Numbered from the stretch's first letter, positions 15,812 through 24,632 are shown. The stretch is DNA of 47,699 nt from Ruminococcus sp. (GCA_017478965.1 JAFVCV010000021.1:1-47699), one strand, 5' to 3'. Made by a program: numbers and translations. Notes: a model not told the origin generated them from the letters alone.

Positions 15812-15840
15812 ATTATAGCAGAGCGGGACAAAAAAGTCAA
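15812..15840 (-). promoter_or_regulatory. Sigma-A promoter of the HD-GYP gene
   Basis: TTGACT (15835-15840), 17 bp, TATAAT (15812-15817) on the minus strand; it lies back to back with the xylanase promoter. Confidence 0.85.
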
Positions 15841-15875
15841 TCCGCAGCCATATGATTTTTAACGTTTTCTGCTGA

Positions 15876-15904
15876 TTGACGGGGAGTAAAAAGTATGCTA
15901 TAAT
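15876..15904 (+). promoter_or_regulatory. Sigma-A promoter of the GH10 gene
   Basis: TTGACG (15876-15881), 17 bp, TATAAT (15899-15904). The start codon at 15952 follows AGGAGGG. Confidence 0.87.
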
Positions 15905-15951
15905 GTTGCCATAACGATCTGAAGTTCTTCACAGCAGAAGGAGGGACCCTT

Positions 15952-17013
15952 ATGAGCAGTATAATGTCGCTGGCAAAGGCATATGAAAAGTATTTTAAGA
16001 TAGGCGCAGCCGTTTCGTGCAGGAACGTGGACGGCTATTACGGGCTGCTTGAAAAGCATTTCAACAGCATCACCCCGGAAAACGATATGAAGTATTCCGA
16101 GACCGAGCCGCAGGAGGGCAGGTTCACCTTTGAGAACGCCGATAAGGTCTTTGACGCCGCAGAAAGGCTCGGCATCAAGGTCCGTGCCCATGCGCCGGTG
16201 TGGCATAACCAGACCTCTCCCTGGGTCTATAAGGACGGGGAGAAGGACGCTTCGCCTGAGCTTATCTATGAGCGGATAGACGCCCATTCAAAGGCCCTCT
16301 GCGAAAGATACGGCGGTAATGTCTACGCCTGGGACGTGGTGAACGAAGCCGCCAGGGACGACGACAAGGAGGGCGGCGACCCGGTATACCGGGACAGCGA
16401 ATATTTCAGGCTCTGCGGACCGGGGTTCATCGAGGCCGCTTTCAGGTCCATGGACAAGTATTCCCCTGATGCCCAGCTTTTCTATAACGACTACGGCGAA
16501 TGCGGTCCGGCCAAGCGGGAGCGTATCGTGAGCCTTATCAGAAGGCTGAAGGACAGGGGCTGCCGGGTGGACGGGTTCGGTATGCAGCAGCATTATTTCA
16601 CCGAGCCGGACTATGATGAGCTCAAACGCTCCATAGAGACCTACGCCGCCTTAGGCCTTCGCCTTCACATCACCGAGCTGGACATTTCCCTGATGGCCGC
16701 CGTGAACCGGAGCGACCGGCGCTTAAAGCCCGGGGATCCGGGTTTTGACGAATACATCAGGGAGGTCATGGACCCCACCCCTGAAAAGCTGGCTAAGATA
16801 AACGGTATATACGTCAGGCTGTTCGAGGTCTACCGAAGCTATTCGGACGTTATCGACTGCGTGACCACCTGGGGCGTGGCCGACGACTATACCTGGCTGG
16901 ACTTTTTCGGCAGCGACGGCAGCAGACCGAAGATAAAGCAGTATCCCCTGCTCTTCGACGAGCGCCATCAGCCAAAGCCCTGCGTCGAAGAACTCATCAG
17001 GGCAGCACAATAA
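15952..17013 (+). CDS. Intracellular GH10 endo-beta-1,4-xylanase
   Basis: A 353-aa single-domain (beta/alpha)8 enzyme hydrolysing internal beta-1,4 bonds of xylan or xylo-oligosaccharides with retention. The substrate-binding NSITPENDMKY and RAHAPVWHNQ motifs are present, the acid/base is Glu132 in WDVVNEA, and the nucleophile is Glu242 in HITELDIS. There is no signal peptide, carbohydrate-binding module or dockerin, unlike secreted xylanases of cellulosome-forming ruminococci, so it probably acts in the cytoplasm on imported oligosaccharides. It is monocistronic, with a promoter at 15876-15904 and a terminator at 17024-17048. The GH43 gene at 46211 also lacks a signal peptide and may complete the same degradation. 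Confidence 0.95.
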   Translation: MSSIMSLAKAYEKYFKIGAAVSCRNVDGYYGLLEKHFNSITPENDMKYSETEPQEGRFTFENADKVFDAAERLGIKVRAHAPVWHNQTSPWVYKDGEKDASPELIYERIDAHSKALCERYGGNVYAWDVVNEAARDDDKEGGDPVYRDSEYFRLCGPGFIEAAFRSMDKYSPDAQLFYNDYGECGPAKRERIVSLIRRLKDRGCRVDGFGMQQHYFTEPDYDELKRSIETYAALGLRLHITELDISLMAAVNRSDRRLKPGDPGFDEYIREVMDPTPEKLAKINGIYVRLFEVYRSYSDVIDCVTTWGVADDYTWLDFFGSDGSRPKIKQYPLLFDERHQPKPCVEELIRAAQ

Positions 17014-17023
17014 GAAACACTGC

Positions 17024-17048
17024 GCCGCAGGAAAGGCTTTCCTGCGGC
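17024..17048. terminator. Bidirectional terminator between GH10 and acetyltransferase genes
   Basis: GCCGCAGGAAA (17024-17034) pairs with TTTCCTGCGGC (17038-17048), followed by ATTTTTC on the plus strand. Confidence 0.88.
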
Positions 17049-17053
17049 ATTTT

Positions 17054-17650
17054 TCATATCTTTCTGACGTCGCCGATCTTTCTTATCACCCGGCAGGGGT
17101 TGCCGGCAGCCAGACAGCCGGAGGGGATATCCCTTGTGACCACGCTGCCTGCGCCGATGACGCAGCCGTCCCCTATAGTCACCCCGGCGCAGATGACCAC
17201 ATTGCTGGCTATCCAGCAGTCGCTGCCGATGGTCACGGGACTGCCGAACTCGATATCGTAGGGCGAGCCGTCTTCACGGTGTCTCATGCGTCTGAGGACC
17301 GGGTCCATGTAATGCAGGGCGGTGGCCACCGTGCAGTTGGGTCCGAAGAACACATTGTCTCCTATGACCACCGGGCAGGTGTCAAGGACGGTGAAATTGA
17401 AATTGGCGTAAAAATTATCCCCGACCTTTGTGAACACCCCATAGTCGAACTGGACCGGCCCCTGCAAATAGCAGTCCTTTCCCCGCTGGGGCAGCAGGCT
17501 GTCAAGTATCTCACTGCGTTTTTCTTCCTCAGTCTCTAAGGTCAGATCATACTCCGCACTGAGCCGGTGCGCCCTGACTCTAAGTTCCGTCAGTTCCTTA
17601 TCCGTGGGGTCATAGGGCTGACCCGACAGCATCTTTTCTTTTTCTGTCAT
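17054..17650 (-). CDS. Maltose/galactoside O-acetyltransferase-like hexapeptide protein
   Basis: A 198-aa acyltransferase of the left-handed beta-helix family that moves acetyl from acetyl-CoA to a sugar hydroxyl. The N-terminal maltose-acetyltransferase cap reads EKEKMLSGQPYDPTDKEL. The hexapeptide repeats follow, with the catalytic His in TALHYMDP and the typical end VTIGDGCVIGAGSVVTRDIP, then AAGNPCRVIRKI. Length fits Maa/LacA-type enzymes. It is a single-gene unit, convergent with GH10. A role in acetylating sugars released by the xylanase or detoxifying sugar analogues is possible but not shown. Confidence 0.92.
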   Translation of the reverse strand: MTEKEKMLSGQPYDPTDKELTELRVRAHRLSAEYDLTLETEEEKRSEILDSLLPQRGKDCYLQGPVQFDYGVFTKVGDNFYANFNFTVLDTCPVVIGDNVFFGPNCTVATALHYMDPVLRRMRHREDGSPYDIEFGSPVTIGSDCWIASNVVICAGVTIGDGCVIGAGSVVTRDIPSGCLAAGNPCRVIRKIGDVRKI

Positions 17651-17688
17651 ATGAACATCTCCTTTTCAAATAAGCGATCATATCACAT

Positions 17689-17718
17689 ATTATAGCACAC
17701 CCTGTCCCCTTTCGTCAA
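17689..17718 (-). promoter_or_regulatory. Sigma-A promoter of the acetyltransferase gene
   Basis: TTGACG (17713-17718), 18 bp, TATAAT (17689-17694) on the minus strand; AAGGAGA precedes the ATG at 17650. Confidence 0.82.
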
Positions 17719-17777
17719 TGCCCCGGGCTTTATAAAAACTGTCACTTCAACTTATAAGGCCCTATAGGCAGACTGCA

Positions 17778-17806
17778 TTGTAAACCGTGCCGGGCAATGT
17801 TATAAT
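17778..17806 (+). promoter_or_regulatory. Sigma-A promoter of the ClpP-VirD4 operon
   Basis: TTGTAA (17778-17783), 17 bp, TATAAT (17801-17806); the ClpP ATG at 17861 follows AAAGGAGGAA. Confidence 0.8.
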
Positions 17807-17860
17807 ACAGACACACTAAGACAAACGCATATCACCCAAGACAAAAAGGAGGAAATACTC

Positions 17861-18496
17861 ATGAAAGACAATATCATACTATCGGGGCCGAACGGAAAGG
17901 CACCCGACACACTTCCCACCATGGTCATAAGGGAGGACTCCACAGGAGCCAGGCAGTTTTCAGTGGAATCGGCGGCCTTTGAAAACGGAGAGCTGAGCAT
18001 CACCGGACCCATAAACGCCCTCATGGCCCAGAGGGTCAGCACTCTGCTGAGAATGAGGGCGGCGCAGAAAAAGCCGGTGGTACTCTACATCAATTCGCCG
18101 GGGGGCGAGGTACAGGCGGGACTTGCCATAGTGGACATGATACGAAACTATCCCTATGAGCTCCACGCCTTCTGCACAGGCCTGGCGGCGAGCATGGCGG
18201 CGGTGATCCTGGCGTCGGCTCCCAGGGGCCACAGGCATATCCTTCCCCACTCCAAGACCATGATACACGAGCCGCTTATCGCCGGAGATGTGGGAGGTTC
18301 GGCCTCGTCGATCGAAAGGACCGCCGCCTCTATCCTGGAGACCAAGTCCATCATAAACGCTCTTCTTGCCGAATACACCGGCAGGACCCGGGAGGAGATC
18401 GACAGGGCCACCGCCTTCGATAATTTCCTCAACGCAGAAAAGTCCGTAGAATTCGGGCTTTGCGACAACGTAGCAACAGGTTATGAGATGATATAA
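17861..18496 (+). CDS. ClpP-like serine protease subunit, partnered with a VirD4-like ATPase
   Basis: A 211-aa ClpP-fold protein. The family core is clear: VVLYINSPGGEVQAGLAIVDMI, then the nucleophile Ser111 in GLAASMAAVIL, His136 in TMIHEPL and Asp187 in AFDNFLNAEKSVEFGL, so the triad is complete. The first 40 residues differ from housekeeping ClpP and look like a separate N-terminal arm. ClpP normally forms a tetradecamer fed by ClpX, ClpA or ClpC ATPases. Here no Clp ATPase is adjacent; instead a VirD4/TraG-like ATPase begins 15 bp downstream in the same transcript. It is therefore unlikely to be the main clpP gene; self-assembly and partner are open. Confidence 0.9.
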   Translation: MKDNIILSGPNGKAPDTLPTMVIREDSTGARQFSVESAAFENGELSITGPINALMAQRVSTLLRMRAAQKKPVVLYINSPGGEVQAGLAIVDMIRNYPYELHAFCTGLAASMAAVILASAPRGHRHILPHSKTMIHEPLIAGDVGGSASSIERTAASILETKSIINALLAEYTGRTREEIDRATAFDNFLNAEKSVEFGLCDNVATGYEMI

Positions 18497-18511
18497 AAGG
18501 AGAGGATAACT

Positions 18512-19816
18512 ATGTCGGAAGTAAAACTGAATATCGCACGTGCCCACTTTTCGGGAAATACCGTACTTTCAGACGGCAGTCTGGTGGGGTACGGCAGGCT
18601 CGACGGCTCGGCCAACGATCTGATGACGGTCATCGGAGCGGCCGGCAGCGGCAAGAGCCGCAGCGTGGTCATACCCAATATCCTGGCGGCGACGGGTTCC
18701 ATGTACATAGCGGACATGAAAGGCTCGCTTTACAGCCAGTGCGCAGCTCATCTCAGAGCGCTGGGCATCCAGGTCCGAAGGTTCAACTTCGTCTCGCCTG
18801 GCGGGTCCATGAAATATAACCCCCTGGAGCCCGTCAGGACCACCAACGACATCTTAAAGCTCGCCCACCAGCTGGTCTATTTAGGTCCCGGCAGCGGCCG
18901 TGACTCAGACCCTTTCTGGGACCGAGCGGCGGAGATGCTGCTCTCTGCCATAATCGGATATATAGTGGAAGGGGGAAAGGAAGTTGAGCCGAGCCTGACA
19001 GGGGTCATAAGGTTCATGAGCTACATCGACCCAGACGCCATGGAGGAACACTCCACCTGTCAGGCAGAGCGGCTTTTCAAAAGCCACAAGCTCAGCTATT
19101 TCCAGAAGACGGGAAAGCAAAGCTGGGCCTATCAGCAGTTTGAGAAGTACCTGGGCCTTTCCCACAAGACCTTCAGCTGCGTGATGGCCACCCTCCACGG
19201 GATACTGGCGCCCCTGGACACAGAGGAGATCCGCTCTCGTATGGACGGCAGGAGCTTTGACATGACTGAGCCGGCCCGCAAAAAGACTGCGGTCTTCATC
19301 GAGATAAGCGACACGGACCGTTCAAAGGACGTTCTGGTAAACCTGTTTTTCAGCCAGGCCATGAACACCCTGTGCGAATACGCAGACAGTTCAGAGTCCA
19401 AAAGGCTCCCCATGCCGGTCAGGTTCATACTCGACGACTTCGGCACCTGCTGCAAGATAGACGGATTTGAGAACATGATCTCAAATATCCGCTCCAGGGG
19501 CATCTCCGCCATGCTGATGCTCCAGTCCCTGGCTCAGCTCCGGGCCGGCTACGGCGCCCACTGGGAGACTATCACCGACAACTGCGACACCACCATCTAC
19601 CTGGGCGGCAGCAACCTGGAAACGGCTGACTACATCGCCCGCCTGGTGAACAAGCCCATGAGCAGGATAATCGGTATGCCCCTGAGGACCTGCTGGATCT
19701 TCCGCCGTGGGGAAAGTCCCTACTTTGCCGAGACCGTTGACCTCAGCTCCTACGACCTGTCTATGTTCAGGTTTGTTGATTCAGCCAGGACCGTTCTTCC
19801 CGAACAGAAGGACTGA
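18512..19816 (+). CDS. Soluble VirD4/TraG-family ATPase, no conjugation genes nearby
   Basis: A 434-aa ATPase of the type IV coupling-protein (VirD4/TraG) family in the HerA/FtsK class. Walker A is GAAGSGKS (42-49), Walker B is RFILDDF (304-310), and family segments include KYNPLEPVRT, PFWDRAAEMLL, NIRSRGISAMLMLQSLAQL and DNCDTTIYLGGSNLETADYIA. Coupling proteins usually have one or two N-terminal membrane segments; this one starts directly before the ATPase core and has none. The gene follows the ClpP-like gene by 15 bp and ends at a terminator, and no relaxase, VirB4 or integrase lies near. It may be a hexameric DNA or protein motor that serves the protease; that role is inference. Confidence 0.88.
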   Translation: MSEVKLNIARAHFSGNTVLSDGSLVGYGRLDGSANDLMTVIGAAGSGKSRSVVIPNILAATGSMYIADMKGSLYSQCAAHLRALGIQVRRFNFVSPGGSMKYNPLEPVRTTNDILKLAHQLVYLGPGSGRDSDPFWDRAAEMLLSAIIGYIVEGGKEVEPSLTGVIRFMSYIDPDAMEEHSTCQAERLFKSHKLSYFQKTGKQSWAYQQFEKYLGLSHKTFSCVMATLHGILAPLDTEEIRSRMDGRSFDMTEPARKKTAVFIEISDTDRSKDVLVNLFFSQAMNTLCEYADSSESKRLPMPVRFILDDFGTCCKIDGFENMISNIRSRGISAMLMLQSLAQLRAGYGAHWETITDNCDTTIYLGGSNLETADYIARLVNKPMSRIIGMPLRTCWIFRRGESPYFAETVDLSSYDLSMFRFVDSARTVLPEQKD

Positions 19817-19832
19817 ACCGTCTCTTATGACA

Positions 19833-19859
19833 AACGCCCCCGCTTTATGCAGGGGCGTT
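19833..19859. terminator. Bidirectional terminator between the VirD4-like and YhaN-like genes
   Basis: AACGCCCC (19833-19840) pairs with GGGGCGTT (19852-19859), followed by a T tract; the two genes converge on it. Confidence 0.87.
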
Positions 19860-19869
19860 TTTCTGTCTG

Positions 19870-22800
19870 TTACATCGGAGCTCTTGAGGGGTGACACACG
19901 AAATAGATGACCTGTTTTTCTGCCGCCACGCTTTTTAACAGCTCCATGGCGGTCCCGAGTCTGGCCGGGTCCAGGTCAGCAAAGGGGTCGTCAAGAATGA
20001 CAAAGGGCCTTTCAGCAGTGAAAAGGGTATCTATCAGAGCCATTCTCAGGCAGATGTCTATGATGCTCTGGCTGCCGGCGCTGAAATTGCTGTGACCGAC
20101 GCCCCGCTCCTCAACTCTCAGCCTGCCGCCGGTCAGCTCGCCTTTCAGCTCCCCGGCCCCCGGCCAACGGCTCACATAGGTGTTAAAAAGCTCCTGGGCC
20201 TTTCTGAGATACCTTCCTGCCAGACTGGCCCTGGCCTTCTCCAGCAGTTCCACCGTCTTGTCAAGCACGCTCTGCTCCTCCATGTCTCTCACGCTGTCTT
20301 TCATAAGCTCGCCGATCTCACGCTTTATGTACGGATATTCCCCGGACTCACGTCCTGCGTGACGGATAAGCTCCTGCTTTGCATAAAGCTCCATCATCAG
20401 CTCCTGCCGGTGCCGCTCCTGCCCTTCTATCTCTTTGGCAAGGCGCTGCGCCCGTTCTCCTGCCCTGGCCCTTCTCAGCTTTTCTGCCTCGGCACGGGCC
20501 AGCTGCCTTTCTTTTCTGAGCCTAGCAGCCTCCCGGGAAGCGCTGATGTGCTCGGCGGTCTTTCCTTCGATCTCTTCAAGGCTCCCGCCGCCAAATCTCA
20601 GCAGAAATCCCGCCAGGTCCTTTTCTGCCAGAAAAAGCCTGTTCTTCTGCCTTTTCAGCTCGCCCTCGGCGTCCTCCAGCCTTGACTTTGACACCGTCGC
20701 CTCACGAACGTCCTTTCTGACCGCCGCCAGTCTGTCTGGCACCTCCATCCCGCTGTAAAGTCCCCCAAGGACCTCAGAGCTGTCGATGAGCTCCTGTTTA
20801 AGGTCGATAGCACGCCTGTCCAGCTCCCGCAGGCGGCGTTCTCTTTCGCCGGCTCTTTCGGTGTATTCCTGATATTCACTCAGCATCTTTTCAGCCCTGG
20901 TGAACACCGACGGGGTGTTGTCGGCGGTAAGCATCAGTCCCAGTGGCTCAAAAGCATCATCAGCCTCGCTGAAAGCCTGCTGCATCTCGATATAGGCCCC
21001 TCTGGTGAGCCTGCCAAGTTCCTTCATCCTCGGGCTGCTCTCCAGTGCGAACTGCTCCTGGGTAAGGCCCGAGCTTTCCACATAGTGCTCCTGACGGCTC
21101 ACTGCCGCTCTTGAATTTTCTTCCGCCGCTCTGTAGCGGTTCTCTCCGTCTCTGAGGGCGGCAATGGCCTCGTCAAAGTCCAGCCCGGCGATGTTCGGAT
21201 AAAGCTTTTCGTTGGTCCTCCTCTCCCGGCCGATGTTCTCGAGAGTCTCCCTGTTTATCTTCATCCGCCTGCTTATATCCCTGAGGGCTGGCCAGGTTTT
21301 TTCCTCCGGTCCGCCTTCGCCTATATCATGCTCACGGGAAAAGTTTTTCAGCTCCGTCCTTGCGGCCTTATATCTTTCCGCCGCCCTGGCAAATCCGGCG
21401 CTGCCCTCTCTTAGCAGCTCCAGCCCCTCTCTGGGGCCAAGTCCTGAAAGCTCCGGATAAAGCCCGGCAGTGCGCTCCATTTCTTCATCTATACTGCGCT
21501 GCGCCCGGTCCAGCTCCTGCTTTGCCTTTTTAAGCGTGCTCTGCCTTTTTTTAAGCTCCGCCGCCCTCTGGGAAAGCTCCCTCAGGCCCTTTAGTCCCTC
21601 CTCAGTCGGCTCCGCCCCAAAGGCTGCGAGCTTTTCGGCTAGGGCACGGCTTTTGTTTTCAGCCGCTGCCGTTTTTTCCTCCGATCGTGCTCTCAGCTCC
21701 TTTTCACTTTCTTTTGCCTTTTCCAGCTGTACCTCCAGTTCCCTTATCCTTCGGCGGTCCTCTTTGAGCTTTCCTGCTTTCAGTCTGTCCGCTGCGTTCA
21801 GGATCACCCTTGCCGCCAGGCTCCTCCTTGCGCCATCTTTACCCTCCTCAGCGCCTGAGGCAGCCCGCAGCTGCTCCAGGGCCATTTCAAGACCGGCTTT
21901 CTTTCCACTTTGTCCCTCCAGCCTTATCTCTATGTCTTTAAGCTCCCTGCGCTCCCTATCCAGGTCCCTGTGCTGCTCCTCCAGAAAAACGAGCATTTCT
22001 TCCCCCGGAAGCACCTCCGGCAGTCCCGACAGAAAGCTCCGCTCCTCCTCGCTCAGCTCCCTCTGCCCTATCTCCTCCCTCTGCATCTCAAGAGATATCT
22101 GCCGCCGGTCCAGTTCCTCCAGAACACCCACCGTCTCCCGGACCCTTTCCTGCATGAACCTGCTTTCGGCAGCGGCCTTTTCCTTTAGTGACTCGCACTG
22201 CTCCGCCAGCTGACGGTATCTATCTGCCGCCCTGTCATGACGCTGCTTTTCGTTCTCATATTCCTCCTTCAGGCGCTCGCCCTCCTGCTCGGTCCGGTCG
22301 TGCTCCTTCCTGAGCATTTTAAGGCTGGCTATTGCCGGCTCCACATATTCCGGTCTGTATTCCTCTACGTCCTGAAGCTCTCTCTTTGCGGCCCTTACCT
22401 CGCTGCAAAGCTCCTCATATTCCCTCCTGCTCTCCTGCCACCGCAGGTTTTCTTCCTGCTCCTGTCTGATCCTCTCCCGGTGGCGCTCTATGAGCTGCTG
22501 CAAATGCTCCCTGTAGCCTATCATTATCCTGAGCCTGCTCACCTGGTCCTCATCGTCCCTGGCTGCCGCCGCTATCAGCTCATAGCCCTCCGGAGCCTTT
22601 TCTCTCACGGCGGCAAGCTCCTCCCTGACGGCCTCGGTGCTTCTGAGACTGCTGTAAACGCTTTCGATATGCGAAAGCTCCTCCTGAGTCGGCAGTCTCC
22701 CGCCGAAGCGCTCCTCTGCGGCCCTGAGATCTCCTGCGAGCCTGTCCCTCAGTGCTTTCAGCTCGCCGGTCTTCTCTCTGAGGACCAGAGTGTCCCTCTT

Positions 22801-23661
22801 GTCGGCCCGGGCTTTTTCAAGCTCCTCCCTGCGTGGCACAGCGCCCCCAAGTTCCCCTAAGATCTCCCTGACCCTCTGATCGGCCTTATCTGCCCGTTCA
22901 GAGGTCAGCGCAAGGTCCCTCTGCGCCTGCTCACATCTGAGGTCCTCTTCTTTCAGTCCTTCAAGCTCGCCCTTTGCCTTTTCCAGCCTTTGGGCACTTT
23001 CTCCAAGGCTTTTCTCCAGCTCCGCAGCCCTTTTCAGAGCTGCCCTGCCCTCAGCCATCACACGCTCACATTTTATGCACTGGCGCTGTTTTTCTTCTAT
23101 CAGCCTGCTCCTTACGCCTTCCCGCCGGGCAAGCTCCTCCTGTAAAAGTTTCAGTCTTTGCGGCTCCTTCAGACCGTCCCTCCTCGCAAGGCTCACCGCA
23201 GAGTCCACCGCACTGTAGACCCTGTCGCCCTCGCCGCTGTAGGAACGGCCGATGCTGGTATAGAACACGCTCCTGATAAAGGCCTGCGAGTCCAGCCTGA
23301 ATATGCTCTCTCCCAGCCCCTCTGCGCTGATATCCTCCCGGCCGGGGCCGCTGAGAAGGGTGAGCCTTGCGCTGTCCTCTCCGGCGTTTTCCCCGAAAGC
23401 CCTGCTTATCCGATAAATACTCTCACCAAGCTCGATATCCAGGTATCCCCCGAAACCGCCGCCCTTCCAGGGAGCATAGCGCCTCCTCTCCACGTCCCCG
23501 CCCTCTGGGTCAAGGCCATAGAGCATGGCTTTTATAAAAGCGGCCTGGGTGGTCTTTCCCCAGCCGTTGTTTTCAAGGACGACGTTAAGCCCGCTCTGAA
23601 AGCTCATACTCCTGCGGTCAAGGCAGCCAAAGCCCTTTGCATATGAACCTACAAGTCTCAT
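19870..23661 (-). CDS. SbcC/Rad50/YhaN-like SMC-type ATPase
   Basis: A 1263-aa protein. The N-terminal ABC half-site contains LNVVLENNGWGKTTQAAFI (Walker A with ENNGWGKTT), then GGFGGYLDIEL. About 900 residues of charged, heptad-like coiled coil rich in Glu/Arg/Leu follow. The C-terminal half-site has the signature-like FSAGSQSIIDICLRMAL and Walker B PFVILDDPFADLDP, with Asp where classical ABC proteins have the catalytic Glu, as is common in YhaN relatives. It should fold back to join both ATPase halves, as in Rad50 or SbcC. The ATG overlaps the stop of the phosphoesterase-like gene by four bases (ATGA), so the two are translated together and probably form a complex acting on DNA ends. Assignment to the YhaN branch is likely but not certain. 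Confidence 0.85.
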   Translation of the reverse strand: MRLVGSYAKGFGCLDRRSMSFQSGLNVVLENNGWGKTTQAAFIKAMLYGLDPEGGDVERRRYAPWKGGGFGGYLDIELGESIYRISRAFGENAGEDSARLTLLSGPGREDISAEGLGESIFRLDSQAFIRSVFYTSIGRSYSGEGDRVYSAVDSAVSLARRDGLKEPQRLKLLQEELARREGVRSRLIEEKQRQCIKCERVMAEGRAALKRAAELEKSLGESAQRLEKAKGELEGLKEEDLRCEQAQRDLALTSERADKADQRVREILGELGGAVPRREELEKARADKRDTLVLREKTGELKALRDRLAGDLRAAEERFGGRLPTQEELSHIESVYSSLRSTEAVREELAAVREKAPEGYELIAAAARDDEDQVSRLRIMIGYREHLQQLIERHRERIRQEQEENLRWQESRREYEELCSEVRAAKRELQDVEEYRPEYVEPAIASLKMLRKEHDRTEQEGERLKEEYENEKQRHDRAADRYRQLAEQCESLKEKAAAESRFMQERVRETVGVLEELDRRQISLEMQREEIGQRELSEEERSFLSGLPEVLPGEEMLVFLEEQHRDLDRERRELKDIEIRLEGQSGKKAGLEMALEQLRAASGAEEGKDGARRSLAARVILNAADRLKAGKLKEDRRRIRELEVQLEKAKESEKELRARSEEKTAAAENKSRALAEKLAAFGAEPTEEGLKGLRELSQRAAELKKRQSTLKKAKQELDRAQRSIDEEMERTAGLYPELSGLGPREGLELLREGSAGFARAAERYKAARTELKNFSREHDIGEGGPEEKTWPALRDISRRMKINRETLENIGRERRTNEKLYPNIAGLDFDEAIAALRDGENRYRAAEENSRAAVSRQEHYVESSGLTQEQFALESSPRMKELGRLTRGAYIEMQQAFSEADDAFEPLGLMLTADNTPSVFTRAEKMLSEYQEYTERAGERERRLRELDRRAIDLKQELIDSSEVLGGLYSGMEVPDRLAAVRKDVREATVSKSRLEDAEGELKRQKNRLFLAEKDLAGFLLRFGGGSLEEIEGKTAEHISASREAARLRKERQLARAEAEKLRRARAGERAQRLAKEIEGQERHRQELMMELYAKQELIRHAGRESGEYPYIKREIGELMKDSVRDMEEQSVLDKTVELLEKARASLAGRYLRKAQELFNTYVSRWPGAGELKGELTGGRLRVEERGVGHSNFSAGSQSIIDICLRMALIDTLFTAERPFVILDDPFADLDPARLGTAMELLKSVAAEKQVIYFVCHPSRAPM

Positions 23662-24593
23662 TCTTCCTTCACCCCCTTATCCTCCACGGCGCTCAGACCG
23701 ATGTGAGCTATCCTCCTGCGAAAGCCCTCATCAAGGCTGCGGTCGCTGAACACTTCGTTTATAAAGCTGTCCCTCAGGGTAAGCTCCTCCCCGGCGCCGG
23801 TCCCGGCGGGAGCAAGGGCGGTCATGTCGGTGAAGTCCGCACAGAATACCTTCTCCTCCAGCCTTTTCTTTATTTCCTTCGGGTCTGCACAGACACCCGC
23901 AGAGACTGTCCCGCTCAGGACCACTGACAAAAAGCAGCGTCTGTCAAGTCCCTCTTCGCAGCCTATGAGCTTCTGCGTGATGCTGTCGCAGCTGTCCTCC
24001 GGCCCCGCTGTGACAAGCCTTTTCTCATGTCTGAAAAGCCTTTCCTCATTCACCGCCGCCGAGACTTTTCCGTCCTCGTCCCAGCTTATCTCCAGCAGAC
24101 CCTCTGTCATCTCAGGCAGCTCCTGCCTTTCTCCCAGACCGCTCATCGCATAGGCCCTGCCATCTCTTTTTATGCAGATCTGCCTGCTTCCGGAAAAGCG
24201 CATAAAGCTGCCCTCAGGACGGCAATGGATAAAAATGTTCTCATCAAGATAAGTCTCCCCGCCGTTCTCCGTAAGAACTGTCAGCTCCTCCGGGCGGGCC
24301 GGATGGGTCCCGAACCTCAGGGCCTCGCCGCCATCAAGAAAGAAAAAGCACCTTTTCAGCCCTGCGCTTTTCACAGCGTCAAGGACCCTGTGCGTCTGCT
24401 CCTCCGGAGCAAACTCCTCCCCGATGAGCCTGCCGAAGACCGCCGCATATCCGGCGCCCTCCTGCCCTGCCCGGCCAATGGCCTCCACGAACCGCTCCTC
24501 CTTTATCCTGTGCCATTCCCTTAGCTGCATGACGCTCAGCTCCGTCCCGCATTCACCCATCAGCTCAGGGTCCGTGATAATAATCATCTTCAT
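23658..24593 (-). CDS. Degenerate YhaO/SbcD/Mre11-like phosphoesterase partner
   Basis: A 311-aa protein without a clear independent match. Position and pattern suggest a calcineurin-like phosphoesterase of the YhaO type: MKMIIITDPELMG lines up with the usual start with DxH, EERFVEAIGRAGQEGAGYAAVFGRLIG (read over residues 34-60) with the helix and GDLFD strand, and FFFLDGGEALRF with the GNHD strand. In each case the metal-binding residues are replaced (DPE, GR, DGGE), so nuclease activity is probably lost. The C-terminal helical tail (SLDEGFRRRIAHIGLSAVE) resembles YhaO ends. It is the first gene of the operon and overlaps the YhaN-like ATPase gene. ATG 24593 is used because GGAGGG is well spaced from it. 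The family call is inference. Confidence 0.55.
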   Translation of the reverse strand: MKMIIITDPELMGECGTELSVMQLREWHRIKEERFVEAIGRAGQEGAGYAAVFGRLIGEEFAPEEQTHRVLDAVKSAGLKRCFFFLDGGEALRFGTHPARPEELTVLTENGGETYLDENIFIHCRPEGSFMRFSGSRQICIKRDGRAYAMSGLGERQELPEMTEGLLEISWDEDGKVSAAVNEERLFRHEKRLVTAGPEDSCDSITQKLIGCEEGLDRRCFLSVVLSGTVSAGVCADPKEIKKRLEEKVFCADFTDMTALAPAGTGAGEELTLRDSFINEVFSDRSLDEGFRRRIAHIGLSAVEDKGVKEE

Positions 24594-24632
24594 ACCGTTC
24601 ACCGCCCTCCATTCAGACTTTCACCTGATCTT

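Noticed and set aside
17861-19816. The ClpP-VirD4 pair as part of an integrative conjugative element
   Set aside because: No integrase, relaxase, VirB4, replication gene or direct-repeat attachment site was found on either side; neighbours are housekeeping or sugar-metabolism genes. A distant remnant cannot be excluded.
21470-22213. A Ser/Arg/Leu-rich plus-strand frame opposite the YhaN-like gene
   Set aside because: Its Ser/Leu/Arg composition mirrors Glu/Lys/Arg codons of the coiled coil on the other strand.
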